Shown: positions 24,305-35,986 of the stretch, piece after piece
Layout: every line of letters starts with the position of its first letter
Position numbering within the stretch: the stretch's first letter is position 1
Source of the DNA: Brachynemurus nebulosus
Taxonomy: Eukaryota > Arthropoda > Insecta > Neuroptera > Myrmeleontidae
Reading direction: 5' to 3'
Assembly (NCBI GenBank): GCA_035578155.1
Contig: JAPWDM010000046.1
Coordinates: forward strand, 60,001 to 124,000
DNA: 64,000 nucleotides
Notes under the pieces: generated by a model
The model's input: only the letters and a program-made list of their open reading frames with translations
Database searches by the model: none
What the model was told of the DNA's origin: nothing
Position numbers and translations under genes: made by a program

Positions 24305-24820
24305 TTAAAAGAAATATTTTACAATAAATATTGAAATGTTATTACAATAAAATTTATATATGGATATAACATTTTCCATGGCGCAAGTTACTCCGGAATG
24401 ATGGCCGCATCGAGGACTAGTGTATGTTGATGTTATGTTTCCTAACTTGGGACAAATTGTTATTTCTTCAAAGTTCATAATGGGCGCTGATGGTAGTAGT
24501 CGTTTCAAATACCGCACTTTTTCTTCTCCTTTCGTATAGATGATTCGAGTTCCGTGTAGATTGTCTATTAAAATGTATTGTAGTTCCTCGTATTCAATAT
24601 GTCCATCCATCCAGGAAGGATCGAGCTGTGCGCTGATCTTTCTCACCTTCACGCAAAACGTTATTGGTGATTTGAATACATAGTGTTTTAGTATATAATC
24701 TTCACCATAATTTTCTTCGGAAGAATCGAATTTTAACACAGCCAATTCCTTTATGTAGAATTTTCCATTTGTTGCATTTGGAAATCCTTGGAAGTCAACA
24801 ATTGCGGCGTCGGTCTTCAT
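24305..24820 (-). pseudogene. Insect multicopy gene of unknown function, left copy (internal deletion)
   Basis: An open frame of 171 aa from an ATG at 24820. It belongs to a family I recognise from many insect genomes by the N-terminal VDFQGF motif, a central Trp-rich segment, and a C-terminal Cys/His-rich end (CGHH, then TCAMENV). Function is unknown to me; the pattern of acidic residues and a late His/Cys cluster would suit an RNase-H-like nuclease, but this is speculation. Against the mirror copy at 27298-27836 it has a one-base frame change near 24652 and a deletion of about 22 bp just after. The deletion removes a Trp-Leu-x3-Asn-His-His segment and restores frame, so the product would lack a conserved motif. 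The upstream region has a TATA-like motif and is shared with the mirror copy, so both copies are read outward from the palindrome centre. Confidence 0.6.
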
Positions 24821-25548
24821 TATGCGTTGTCTAGAGCCAAACTGTTCAGCTTAGAATTCAGTAACTAATGTTTTCTTTAAAATAAAACTGGTTTGTATAG
24901 GTGTGAGCTTGCTTAAATAAGTCGTGTGTATGTATGTTTACTGACATCATTAAAAGATATATTGCTACTAATACTATGAACGAAAAATTTCCGTCTAATA
25001 AGTAAAAATAAAAATTATGTTATAACTTGCTTTATTCAAAGTGCAAACATTACTTGAATATTATAATTCGATATAAAATTCACATAATTGCGTGTATGTA
25101 TATTTGTTGAAAAATTAAAAAAAAAAACGATCTTTTGATTTCCACCCATCCCTAACAAATAAGTCGAACTAATTTTTAATATTATACCTTCAACTTGATG
25201 TATATATAAAAATTGCATTGACAATTATGGTACACCACATATACATATACTCGTAAATTTTACAAAAATGTATCACTCTGTACATTTTTTTTGATCTTTT
25301 GATGGTGGCATTTAATATTAGAATCCATATTACTTAGCTAAAAATCGTACTTATTTACGTTATAAATATCTCAGTATGTATTTTTTAAATACCTTATAAA
25401 TACCTATGATTACTTTACTATATGGCTAATCACGCGATATCGTGTGATAAAATATAAGAATTTACTAATTTAACGTAAAATATTTGATCATCAACAATTA
25501 AATAAAAACGAATTTTTCAAATATATATAGTAATATATTATGCATATT

Positions 25549-26571
25549 TCTAGTTTCCGAATTATGTGGTAGCTTAATTTGTAATCCAGTCAACTTTTTG
25601 GTGTTTTTGTTTCCCCAATATACATATTGCAAAATATTATTAAACACGAGGCAACAGCTGTTCTGTAGACTCTCCGTCAATTTTGTCTACATTTTGGCAA
25701 TCGAAACAGAATATATTGGCGCATGTAATATGTATTTTTTGAACTATTCAAAATGGTCTTATTTAAATGTGTTTAGGAAATTCTTATATTTTGGGTACAC
25801 ATTGAGATGAATATTGTTAGCTAGCATTGTTGTCTAATAGTGGACTTATTGGTTAAAACACACAAATTGTGTTTAAGAAATTCTAACATGAAAATGACGA
25901 TATCGATTCGGTGACTAAACTCTTTCGATTTGACCCATCCATACTCTTACTTCAAAATCTTTTGGCTATAACTGCATGATTTAGTATTTAACCAGAAATA
26001 TCTCGCAGTCAGTTTTGTGATTTTTTTAAATTTTTAATAAATAAACACATTTTATTTTATAAATAAAATTATAATAATATACAGTTTATAATAATATACA
26101 GTAGGTACATATTGAAGTATGTAAAAATGCTGATTCGACGATTTCTTGTTTAAGATATTTAGATAAGTATATAAAAATTTTTCATCTTATTAGAGTCGTT
26201 TACAAAAACTGGAGGTAATTTAATACCTATAGGTATATTTAACTAATTGTTGATAATTAAACTAACAAGTAATTAATTTAACAAAAACAGATACATTGTT
26301 TAAGTAAATATAAAATATGGGAAAGAAATTTTTTCTTAAAATATATAGAATATTGTGCTATTAATTTAAGACTAAAAAATATCTATGACGAGAAATTAAT
26401 GTTTCAAAACTGTCTTAAATTACTGATACTACATATTCAGTTTTAAAAATATTAAGAAATATGATTTTTTAAAATATATTGATATTGTAAAAAATATGTT
26501 TTTTAACGGTGTAGAAACCCTCACTTTTAACAGAGTACTGTATATATACTTAAATAGAAATAATACATTTT
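25549..26571. other. Unique centre of the palindrome
   Basis: About 1.0 kb of AT-rich sequence without an inverted counterpart. The short frame at 25598-25810 has no recognisable features. No gene is supported. Confidence 0.6.
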
Positions 26572-27216
26572 ATATGCATAATATATTACTATATATATAT
26601 TTTAAAAAATTCGTTTTTATTTAATTGTTGATGATCAAATATTTTATGTGAAATGAGTAAATTCTTATATTTTATCACACGATATCGCGTGATTAGCCAT
26701 ATAGTAAAGTAACCATAGGTATTTATAAGGTATTTAAAAAAATACATACTTAGATATTTATAACGTAAGTAAGTAACGATTATTAGCTGAGTAATATGTA
26801 TTCTGATATTAAATATCACCATCAAAAAAAAAAAAAAAAAAAAAATATACAGAGTGATACATTTTTGTAAAATTTACGAGTATATCTATATATGGTGTAC
26901 CATAACTGTAAATGAAATTTTTATATATACATCAAGTTTAAGGTATAATATTAAAAATTAGTTTTATTTTTTAGGGATGGGTGTAAATCAAAAGACTGAC
27001 TTTTTTTTTAATTTTTAGCAAATATACATACACACAATTTTGTGAATTTTATATGGAATTATAATATTCGAATAATGTTTGTACTTTGAATAAAACAAGT
27101 TATAACATAATTTTTATTTTTACATATTAGACGGAAATTTTTCGTTCATAGCAATATATATCTTTTAATGACGTCAGTAAACATACATACATACGACTTA
27201 TTTAAGTAAGCTCACA

Positions 27217-27256
27217 CCTATAAAAACCAGTTTTATTTTAAAGAAAACATTAGTTA
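27217..27256 (+). promoter_or_regulatory. Putative TATA plus initiator of the right gene copy
   Basis: TATAAAAA at about 27219-27226 is followed about 28 bp later by ACATTAGT. The layout fits a compact arthropod core promoter. The left arm has the corresponding sequence as TATACAAA, a weaker TATA. Confidence 0.4.
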
Positions 27257-27297
27257 CTGAATTCTAAGCTGAACAGTTTGACTCTAGACAACGCACA

Positions 27298-27836
27298 ATG
27301 AAAACTGACATAGCAATTGTTGACTTCCAAGGTTTTCCAAGTGCAGCACATGGGAAGTTCTACATAAAGAAATTAGCTGTGTTAAAATTCGATTCTTCCA
27401 AAGAAAATTATGGTGAAGATTATATACTACAACACTATGTATTCAAATTACCAATACCGTTTTGCGGATTATGTGAAAAAGATCAGCGCACAGCTCGTTG
27501 GTTGCGGAAAAATCATCATGGGCTCTCCTGGATGGATGGACATATTGAATTGAGGAACTGCAATACATCTTAATAAACAATCTACACGGAACTCGAATCA
27601 TCTATACGAAAGGAGAAGAAAAAGTGCGGTATTTGAAACGACTACTACCATCAGCGCCTATTATGAACTTTGAAGAAATAACAATTGGTTCCAAGTTGTT
27701 AATCATAACATCAACATACACTAGTCCTCAATGCGGCCGTCATTCCGGAGCAACTTGCGCCATGGAAAATGTTATATCCATACACAAATATTATTGTAAT
27801 AACATTTCAATATTTATTGTAAAATATTTCTTTTAA
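27298..27836 (+). pseudogene. Insect multicopy gene of unknown function, right copy (frameshifted)
   Basis: The mirror partner of 24305-24820. The ATG at 27298 opens a 91-aa frame that keeps the VDFQGF start and the central Trp/Asn-His-His segment missing from the left copy, then stops at 27571-27573. The remainder of the coding similarity continues in another frame to a stop at 27836, with the Cys/His-rich C-terminus. A frameshift at about 27550 therefore breaks it. Upstream, a TATAAAA motif at about 27219 and a putative initiator ACATTAGT at about 27247 lie at a promoter-like spacing of around 28-31 bp. Each of the two copies thus carries a different lesion in the same short region. Confidence 0.65.
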
Positions 27837-28255
27837 ATAAATTTATTAAAATAAAAAAATGTGCTTTTTTATTTAAAGGAAAACCTGTATAAGCCTGTTT
27901 TCAGATAAAAATATACAATCATATGATAAAATTCATTTTTGCGTATTAGATAGAAATCTTCGCTATTAATATCAGTATACCTTCTAATGACGTCAGCTGA
28001 CAATTTATACGAGTTTAAACTTGTTTTCAGATAAAAATGTGATTAAATTATGAATCAAGGTACAGAGTTCGCGGTGGTTCAGACTAGCAACACTATCTTT
28101 TTCATGGAATTTTGAATCAAGGTTTGAGACCAAAAAGTTACTCCACCCACCGCCGGAGGCTTCTAGAACCGCCCCGATCGAGCTACCTTCTCACGATGTC
28201 GCTCAAAAAACCGGGTGGAGGGGAGAAGGATCCCATTCTCTTAAAAAATAACTAC

Positions 28256-29140
28256 TCTCCTCAAATAAACCTATGAAATTTTTTGTATTGGTTAAACTAA
28301 TAGCCATCCACTGACTTTTGGTGGTTTCAACTTTTAACCTTACCCCTGCGACTTTTACGCCAATAGTTCTTTGATGTTTTTGCTTTTTTCTAACACGCCT
28401 AGAGATTTGCTAAGTAAATCTAGAGGGCTGAAATTTTGTACATGTACTGAGTTAGTATCCAGTTAGTGCCTCTTAGGGATTGTACAATACCTTGCCCCCC
28501 CCCCCCCCCAGTTCTCTCATTTTTACATCAAAATTCAATGGTATTGTTATATGTGTTTAAAATGATTTATTAATACAAATAGGCATAATAAATTTAATAC
28601 TCCTGTCGCAGCATCTGCATAACATAGCGAATTTCCAAATATTGGGCACTGGAGGATCTTACCTAAGAGTTAAGACCTGTACCCATTTAAAATAGTTTAG
28701 CTTTCTAACAGTGAAAAGATTATCAAAATCATTTGAAATCACAGTTAATTTTTGACGTGTTTGAGTCGTCAGGACCCTAGCAGATCTCAGATAGTGTAGC
28801 AAATATCCACTTATTTGTTTAATAGTTTAATTTTTTGATGGTGAAAAAAATTTCAAACTCACTTGGGTAGTTCATTTTTATACCCATCTAAAATAGTTTA
28901 GCTTTCTAAGAGTAAAAGAATTTTTAAAATCGGCTGGGAAATTTATTTTTGCTATTTTTGGGACCCTAGAACCCGAACGGACTTTGTACAGCATCAATCT
29001 AAAATGATTTAGGTCTCTAGCAGGAGAAAATTCGGTAGCTTTTTTCGGGCGTTTTTGGATCTACAAGATCCTGGTGGACCTCATTAAAAAATCAGCTCGA
29101 CTGTGTATTATTCTGGGCGGGGCGGACCTTATATAATATA
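28256..29140. repeat. Decayed repeats outside the right palindrome arm
   Basis: A C-run lies at about 28494-28509. From 28670 to 29060, about four degenerate copies of a phrase around (A)TCTAAAATAGTTTAGCTTTC followed by a GGACCCTAG-type word recur at 110-150 bp. At about 28602-28636 there is a copy of the CCTGTCGCAGCATC - CATAACATAGCGAATTTCCA end sequence that also forms the palindrome at 56.7-57.0 kb. Confidence 0.55.

Positions 29141-29145
<5 letters not shown>

Positions 29146-29236
<91 letters not shown>
29146..29236. repeat. (AT)n microsatellite
   Basis: About 90 bp of alternating AT following ACACACAC. Confidence 0.95.
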
Positions 29237-29238
<2 letters not shown>

Positions 29239-30300
29239 ATGATTCCGTTCTGTGACTTTTTTTATTAATAATTTTTGAATTTTAAAATTTAAACTTTTTT
29301 ATTTGTAAATGCATATTATTACTATAAATTATTGTAAAAATGAAAGTCTGAAAGGATTTCGCTACAACTTTAAAGTTTCGAAAAAGACAATCAAATTTCA
29401 AATTAAATTAGGTTTAGTAGATTTAACTGTACTAAAATTTTTAAATTCAAAATTCTACGACAGAGTCTATGAAAATATATACATTCAGTCTGTCCGATTT
29501 AAGGGGTTACAGATAGTCAGCGTAGCGGCGTGAAAAATTGAGTATTTTCAATATATTTTTTTTAGCAGTGGTTTAATATATTTTATAAAATAAATAATAC
29601 AGAATTAATTTTACAAAAATTTTAAAAAATATTTATTATAGACTAGATTATCACCATGTCCCACAAGTCACATTTTGCGATGACCATCATAATATTTTAC
29701 TGATGCATTTAAAATCAGTCAAACAGACACGGTACTGACAGACACGGCACTGGCATTTTCATTTAAAACAGCAACTCTGTAATTATTTGGTTATGAATTT
29801 AATAATATTCATTCACTGTATAATTAAGGCTAGTAACAAGTACAAAAATTTATTACTTATGATACAAAAAATTCAGTTTATCAATACCACGGTACTGCCA
29901 AGAAAATTTATGACATACCTTTTTTGAAATTGAGTTGTAAAATGACACAAACTTATTGCACTATTCGATCAACTTGATGTTTGTAAATATTACTCAGGTG
30001 ACGTACTTTCAACATGGCTCATTAGCCGTTTCATTAATTTCGAGGTAGATGGCGCGCGAGTCATACAAATTCAAATTCAAAAATTCGTTTAAATCTAAAG
30101 ACAAAAGTTATTGAGCCGGAGTTCAATGTTAAATCAATATACTGGGAGAAAATGTGTTAATTTTTGTAAATTTAATCATACTCATTAAGATTTATTAGGT
30201 AATTAGTTTGAATCGTATATTGCGACAAAAAAAATTAACAATTTATATAAAAATTCTAGAAATAACAGGACATAAAAAATCACAGTTAGAATGGAATCAC

Positions 30301-30301
<1 letters not shown>
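29237..30301. other. AT-rich stretch without a gene
   Basis: No recognisable coding or structural feature. The frame at 29309-29533 has no family features and is likely chance. Confidence 0.5.

Positions 30302-30381
<80 letters not shown>
30302..30381. repeat. (AT)n microsatellite
   Basis: About 80 bp of alternating AT. Confidence 0.95.
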
Positions 30382-31229
<848 letters not shown>

Positions 31230-31399
31230 GTTCCGACAGAATTGCTGATGAATTTCCTTTAATATTTACAATCTATAGAATTATTATTTAAAATAATTCA
31301 AAATTATTTATTCAAAATTTAATATTTCCTTTGATTGTATTTTGTGTATTTCCTTTTTACAAAATCTAGTTGAAACTAGTAAAAATGCAAAATTCGCAA

Positions 31400-32150
31400 T
31401 TTACAATTAACTAACAATAAATCAATGTTCTAGAACCTTCGCTCCAAAAAAAACGCGTATCATGCATTTTTGCTAGTTAAGCAATAATATCTCTATAAAT
31501 TTGTAATTTCAAAAAAACAAAAATTTAGTTCTGGAAAATTTTTTATCAATTTTAACTCGTTACTCTGTCCGTCGGTATTTTGAAATTTTCAAAGAAAATT
31601 TGTAAAAATAATAATGTTCCGATTGTTGTACATAATTTTGATAATTTTTGTTATTGTTGTACTTTTGTAAATTCAAAGACTTTTCTCCAAATTTATTTTA
31701 AACTTTTGTAAACTTATAAATTTCTTTTCAAAATTAATTATCAACTTTATAAATGGGAATTTGATTTTAAATAAATTTTGTTAAATTTAAATTGGGACTT
31801 ATTTGTTATAAAAAAACCTTAAAACAAACTCGAACGAAACAAACTTCTTAAAAATAAAATTAAAACAAATCAAAAGAAAATAAAATTAAAACTAAAAATT
31901 TAAAATAAAATAATAATTAAAATCTAAAAGTAAATAAAACGGGTAACAAAATAATTAGCCGAAAGCATCAACCTAATCCAGAACTCGGTTTCTCCTGTTT
32001 TTCCAAAAAACTTGAGTGGCGATCACCCTTAACTGCGGATCCCAATAAATCGTCGTAGAAGAAGGATACTGGGTATAGAGATCGTAAGACGACCGTGAGT
32101 CAAGTATACTTTCTCGTCGAACCGCTTCAGCTTCTTTTGGACACGACATA
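31400..32150 (+). repeat. 5' LTR of the gypsy element
   Basis: It matches 39184-40061 nearly base for base from TTTACAATTAACTAAC to GGACACGACAT. It lacks about 130 bp present in the 3' LTR at about 39744-39872 (just after AACAAAATAATTA). Many A-rich words (AAAATAAAATTAAAAC) fill the middle. The boundary is set where the two copies diverge, just before the putative primer-binding site. Confidence 0.88.
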
Positions 32151-32155
32151 TTTAA

Positions 32156-32175
32156 TGGCGATCCTGCCAAGATCA
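32156..32175 (+). promoter_or_regulatory. Putative primer-binding site
   Basis: TGGCGATCCTGCCAAGATC lies six bases after the end of 5' LTR similarity. A TGGCG start is usual for tRNA-primed Ty3/gypsy elements. Which tRNA it matches was not resolved. Confidence 0.5.
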
Positions 32176-32222
32176 GCAAACAGCAGCTGTTCAGGATCCA
32201 GCAGCAGCTACTAGGACCACTA

Positions 32223-32526
32223 CAGCACCACATTCTCACTGTGCGACGACGGTTCAATAGCTACCAGCCCAGTGGAGGTGGCCTGAAAGAAAAATAAGCA
32301 GCACCACATTCTTGTTGTGCGACGACGGTTCAATAGCTACCAGCCCAGCGGAAGTGGCCTGAAAGAAAAATTAACAGCACCACGTTCTTACTGTGCGACA
32401 ACGGTTCAGTAGCTACCAGCCCAGAAGAAGTGGCCTGAAAGAAAAATAAACAGCACCACATTCCCGTTGTGCGACGACGGTTCAATAGCTACCAGCCCAG
32501 CGGAAGTGGCCTGAAAGAAAACAGCG
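32223..32526 (+). repeat. 76-bp tandem repeat in the gypsy leader, four copies
   Basis: Copies start at 32223, 32299, 32375 and 32451, exactly 76 bp apart. Each begins CAGCACCAC and holds GTGCGACGACGGTTCAATAG and AGTGGCCTGAAAGAAAA. A fifth, diverged partial copy runs to about 32590 (GACGGCTCCAGCAGCTACC). The array sits in the untranslated leader between primer-binding site and gag. Confidence 0.93.
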
Positions 32527-32714
32527 TCATCTGCGCCTAGGTCAAGACGGCTCCAGCAGCTACCAGCTTAACGCGTAGTGATCTGAAAGTTACAACAACA
32601 AACAACTACCAGTGGGTCTAGACATTCTAAAAAAGAATCGAGCTTACAAGGTAGGCAAGTTTTGATTGTTGCTTCTATTTCATTTTATTTTTATTTAAAT
32701 TTTCTATTTTAACA

Positions 32715-33683
32715 ATGATTGAGGAAAACGGAAATCCGACCCCATCAGTCCTATCAGAGGACAACGATTTTAATGTCGTTGATTCTACTAAAAATATCCC
32801 TTTAACATTTTTGGCACAAATGATTACTCCATTTCATGGTAATCCTGCCGAATTACAAAATTTTATTCATAATGCGGAAAACGCTCTCACATTAGCTAAT
32901 GAAAATCAATGTAGGGCATTAACTGCTTTAATTTTTTCAAAAATATCCGCGACAGTTAAAAATAAAATTAACGCGACGAGTATAAACACATTTGATGATT
33001 TAAAATTAAAATTAAATCAAGCTTTTCAAATTACGGAAAGCCTAAGGCATTTACAGGAACAATTGGGAACCTGTAAACAAAAACCGAACGAATCGGTTAA
33101 AGATTTTTATCTTAGAATCGAGCAACTAAATGCTAAAATAATTCAAAAAATTAAAGAAACAACAATTTCTAATTCAATGCTAGTAGGAAAATTAGCTTTA
33201 ATAAATGAAATCGCTTTACGCAGGTTTACCCATCATTGTAAACCTGAATTATCAGGCATTCTACGACACAAAACTTATGTGTCTATGAATGAAGCCCTTG
33301 CAATCGCATGCGAGGAAGAAGCATTTTTATCATCGCAAAGTTCTAATAAAGAACATAATAATTCTAATAAAAAATATTGTAAAATTTGCAAAAAGACAAA
33401 TCACAACACTCGTGATTGTCGAAATAAAAATAATTCATTTTCTACAAATAACGAAAATAAAAAATTTAAACAATGTACTTATTGTAAATTTTTGGGACAT
33501 ACAGTTGATGAGTGTCGTAAGAAAAAATTTAACGATAATTTAAATAACCCTAATACTAAAGTGGCGCATGTAACTAAAAACCTTCAGGATTTAAACTTAA
33601 ACAAACTCGGGTTGACCGAAGCCCCAACAACGAGTTCTATCGATGCGGCTTCAGCTCAACAACAAACATTTCAAATGTTATAA
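32715..33683 (+). CDS. gag: gypsy gag polyprotein with two CCHC zinc knuckles
   Basis: An intact 322-aa Gag, the structural protein that forms the particle and packages the element's RNA. The helical N-terminal and central parts (residues about 30-200) fit a retrotransposon capsid. Two CX2CX4HX4C knuckles near the C-terminus (CKICKKTNHNTRDC at about 222-235 and CTYCKFLGHTVDEC at about 255-268) bind nucleic acid. The ATG at 32715 is the first after the 76-bp repeats. The pol frame is already open before the gag stop and lies in the -1 frame relative to gag, so expression of pol by -1 ribosomal frameshifting in the last 80 or more bases of gag is likely, as known for errantiviruses. Codons are A/T-ending like the rest of the element. 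Confidence 0.93.
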   Translation: MIEENGNPTPSVLSEDNDFNVVDSTKNIPLTFLAQMITPFHGNPAELQNFIHNAENALTLANENQCRALTALIFSKISATVKNKINATSINTFDDLKLKLNQAFQITESLRHLQEQLGTCKQKPNESVKDFYLRIEQLNAKIIQKIKETTISNSMLVGKLALINEIALRRFTHHCKPELSGILRHKTYVSMNEALAIACEEEAFLSSQSSNKEHNNSNKKYCKICKKTNHNTRDCRNKNNSFSTNNENKKFKQCTYCKFLGHTVDECRKKKFNDNLNNPNTKVAHVTKNLQDLNLNKLGLTEAPTTSSIDAASAQQQTFQML

Positions 33684-35986
33684 ATGATAGAAAAATAAAA
33701 TTTTTTTCTCCTCATTCTGTACAAGGTTATTTTATATTTTTATTAGACAGTGGCGCAGCCGTGTCTCTGATAAAATCATGTAGTTTAAACCCTGATTATC
33801 AAACATTAATAGAATCTAACATTAAAATTAATATAAGTGGCATAACACCCGAAATTATCCCCACACATGGTTTAGTGCACATTAATTTAGAATTTGATAA
33901 ACAAAAATATTTTCATAAGTTTCATTTGGTAACAAACGATAGCATTCCCCTAAATGGAATTCTTGGAATTGATTTTTTAAGTAAATATAACGCTATCATG
34001 AATTTTAAAAATAATACTATTACTTTAGAAAATACAAGTAAAATTTTTTCCTTAACAGATAGGCATAGTGAAATATTAAAACAGTTACGAACTAATCATT
34101 TAAATGCAAACGAAAAATCTTTATTATAAAAAATTATTCTTAAACATAATAAAATAGTTAAATTAGAAAACGATCCACCGGGTTGTACTAATTTAATTGA
34201 ACATGAAATTCCCTTAACAGATAACATTCCTGTAAAAAGCAAAATTTATCCTTTACCAAAACCCTTATTAGAAGAAGCACAAAGACAAGTAGAAGACTTA
34301 TTAGCTAATAACATAATACGTAAATCTAAAAGTCCGTATAACAGTCCAGTATGGATAGTTGATAAAAAACCAGACGCATCAGGTAAAAAGAAATATAGAT
34401 TGGTAATTGATTATAGAAAATTGAACCAGAAGACGGTCGCAAATAATTATCCAATCCCTCGTATTGATGAAATATTATCTAACTTAGGTAACAACAAATA
34501 TTTTTCTGCCATTGATTTGGCAAGCGGATTTCATCAGATTCCTGTTAAAACATCTGATATTCCCAAAACTGCTTTCAGTGTCGGTCTATTTCATTATGAA
34601 TTCCTAAAAACGCCGTTCGGCCTAATCAGCTCTCCGGCTACTTTTCAAACATTAATGAACGAAATTTTTCAAAATTTAATAAAAGAGAAAAAATGCATGT
34701 GTTATCTTGACGATCTTATAATTTTAGGTAAAAATCTTGAAGAACACCTTAAAAATCTTGACGAAGTATTAACATTGCTTAGTGATAATAACTTAAAAAT
34801 AAATATGGATAAATGTGAATTTTTAAAAACAGAATTAAATTATTTAGGACACGTAATCCGTTTAGATGGCTATCACCCACAAACTTCCAAAATTGACAAA
34901 ATTTCAAACCTAAAAGAACCCCAAAATATCAAACAATTACAAAGTTTTCTTGGAACGACAGGTTATTATAGAAAATTGATTTCTAACTATGGATTAATTG
35001 CAAAACCATTAACAAACTTATTAAGAAAGAATGTACCATTTAATTTTGACACAAACTGTAAAATTGCTTTTGAAACCTTGAAACAAAAATTAACCTCTGC
35101 TCGTATCCTAAAATATCCCGATGACAACAAAATGTTTTCGATTGCTACAGACACTTCTAAAAGTTGTATAGGTGGAGCATTAACCCAAAATTACGACGGT
35201 ATTGACATGCCTTGTGCTTACTACTCATACACACTCAATAAGGCACAGGAACATTACGCAATCGTAGAAAAGGAATGTCTTCCAATTATAAAAACAGTCA
35301 AGCATTTTCATCATTTTCTTTATGGTAGAAAATTTGAAATAAAAACTGACCATAGGGCTCTTGTTTGGCCTTATAATGTAAAAGATCCAACTAGTAGATT
35401 AGCTAGGTGGCGATTAAAATTAATGAATTATAACTACGAAATTAAATATATTCCAGGAAAAACTAATCGTGTAGCTGATTTACTAAGTAGACCAATTTTA
35501 TACTTCATGACGGACAAAGACAAATCATTTGAAGATTTCAATCATTTTAACAATAACCATACCAGTAAAATTGAATATTTAACACCAACTCATATAAAAG
35601 ATATAAAATCACTAATTGTTCCAATTTCAAAAGATCTCAAAATCAACGATAGTTTAAAAACATTTTTACTAAAAAAATTTACTGAAATAGACTTAATCAA
35701 TTCAAATTTAGGACAAGTTTTTCGTGACGAAACGGACGAACAGACATTAACTTTATTCACAATTAAAAATCAAATAAATGATCAGTTAGATCTAAAAATT
35801 CTGTTTAACACAATAGGTGACATTGCAGAAACTTCAAGTGACGAAAATGTAATGATTGACATCTCTCATATTGATAGTAATATTCAAAATAGTTATTTTC
35901 AAAATTTAATAAAATATCATTTTTCAGAGAATGTTAAAATCATAAATTCAAATGACTTAATTTTTGTAATAAATCTACTAACTTAA
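33684..35986 (+). pseudogene. pol: gypsy pol, part 1: protease - reverse transcriptase - RNase H (nonsense codon)
   Basis: The frame is open from before the gag stop. The aspartic protease active site Asp-Ser-Gly is at 33746-33754, followed by a hydrophobic Ile/Leu-Gly-Ile-Asp-Phe segment. A TAA at 34127-34129 then interrupts the linker, and the same frame continues without shift into the reverse transcriptase. RT motifs are LPK at about 34253, a DYRKLN block at about 34406, YLDD catalytic box at 34703-34714, and the thumb/connection region to about 35080. The Ty3-type RNase H follows (TDTSKSCIGGAL near 35150, DHRAL near 35350). The frame ends at a stop at 35984-35986, where it loses register with the integrase. 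RT residues look intact, so the damage is one nonsense plus a frameshift and is fairly young. Confidence 0.9.

Larger units (their letters stand above)
23496..28255. mobile_element. Giant palindrome with arms of about 1.7-2.0 kb and a 1.0-kb unique centre
   Basis: The left arm 23496-25548 reappears inverted as the right arm 26572-28255. Matching landmarks are the AAGAGAATGGGATCC outer edge (left) against GGATCCCATTCTC (right), the gene copies at 24305-24820 and 27298-27836, and the inner edges at about 25500-25548 and 26572-26627. The left arm has about 370 bp more than the right (CTAACCTAACCTAAC-type repeats and TAGATGGCGC-type duplications, about 23640-24010), while the right has a long A-run at 26826. 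The arms differ by scattered substitutions, so the duplication is not brand new. The central 25549-26571 shows no gene. It could be a foldback-type element, a linear viral or plasmid-like replicon with inverted ends that integrated, or a chromosomal inverted duplication. Confidence 0.85.
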
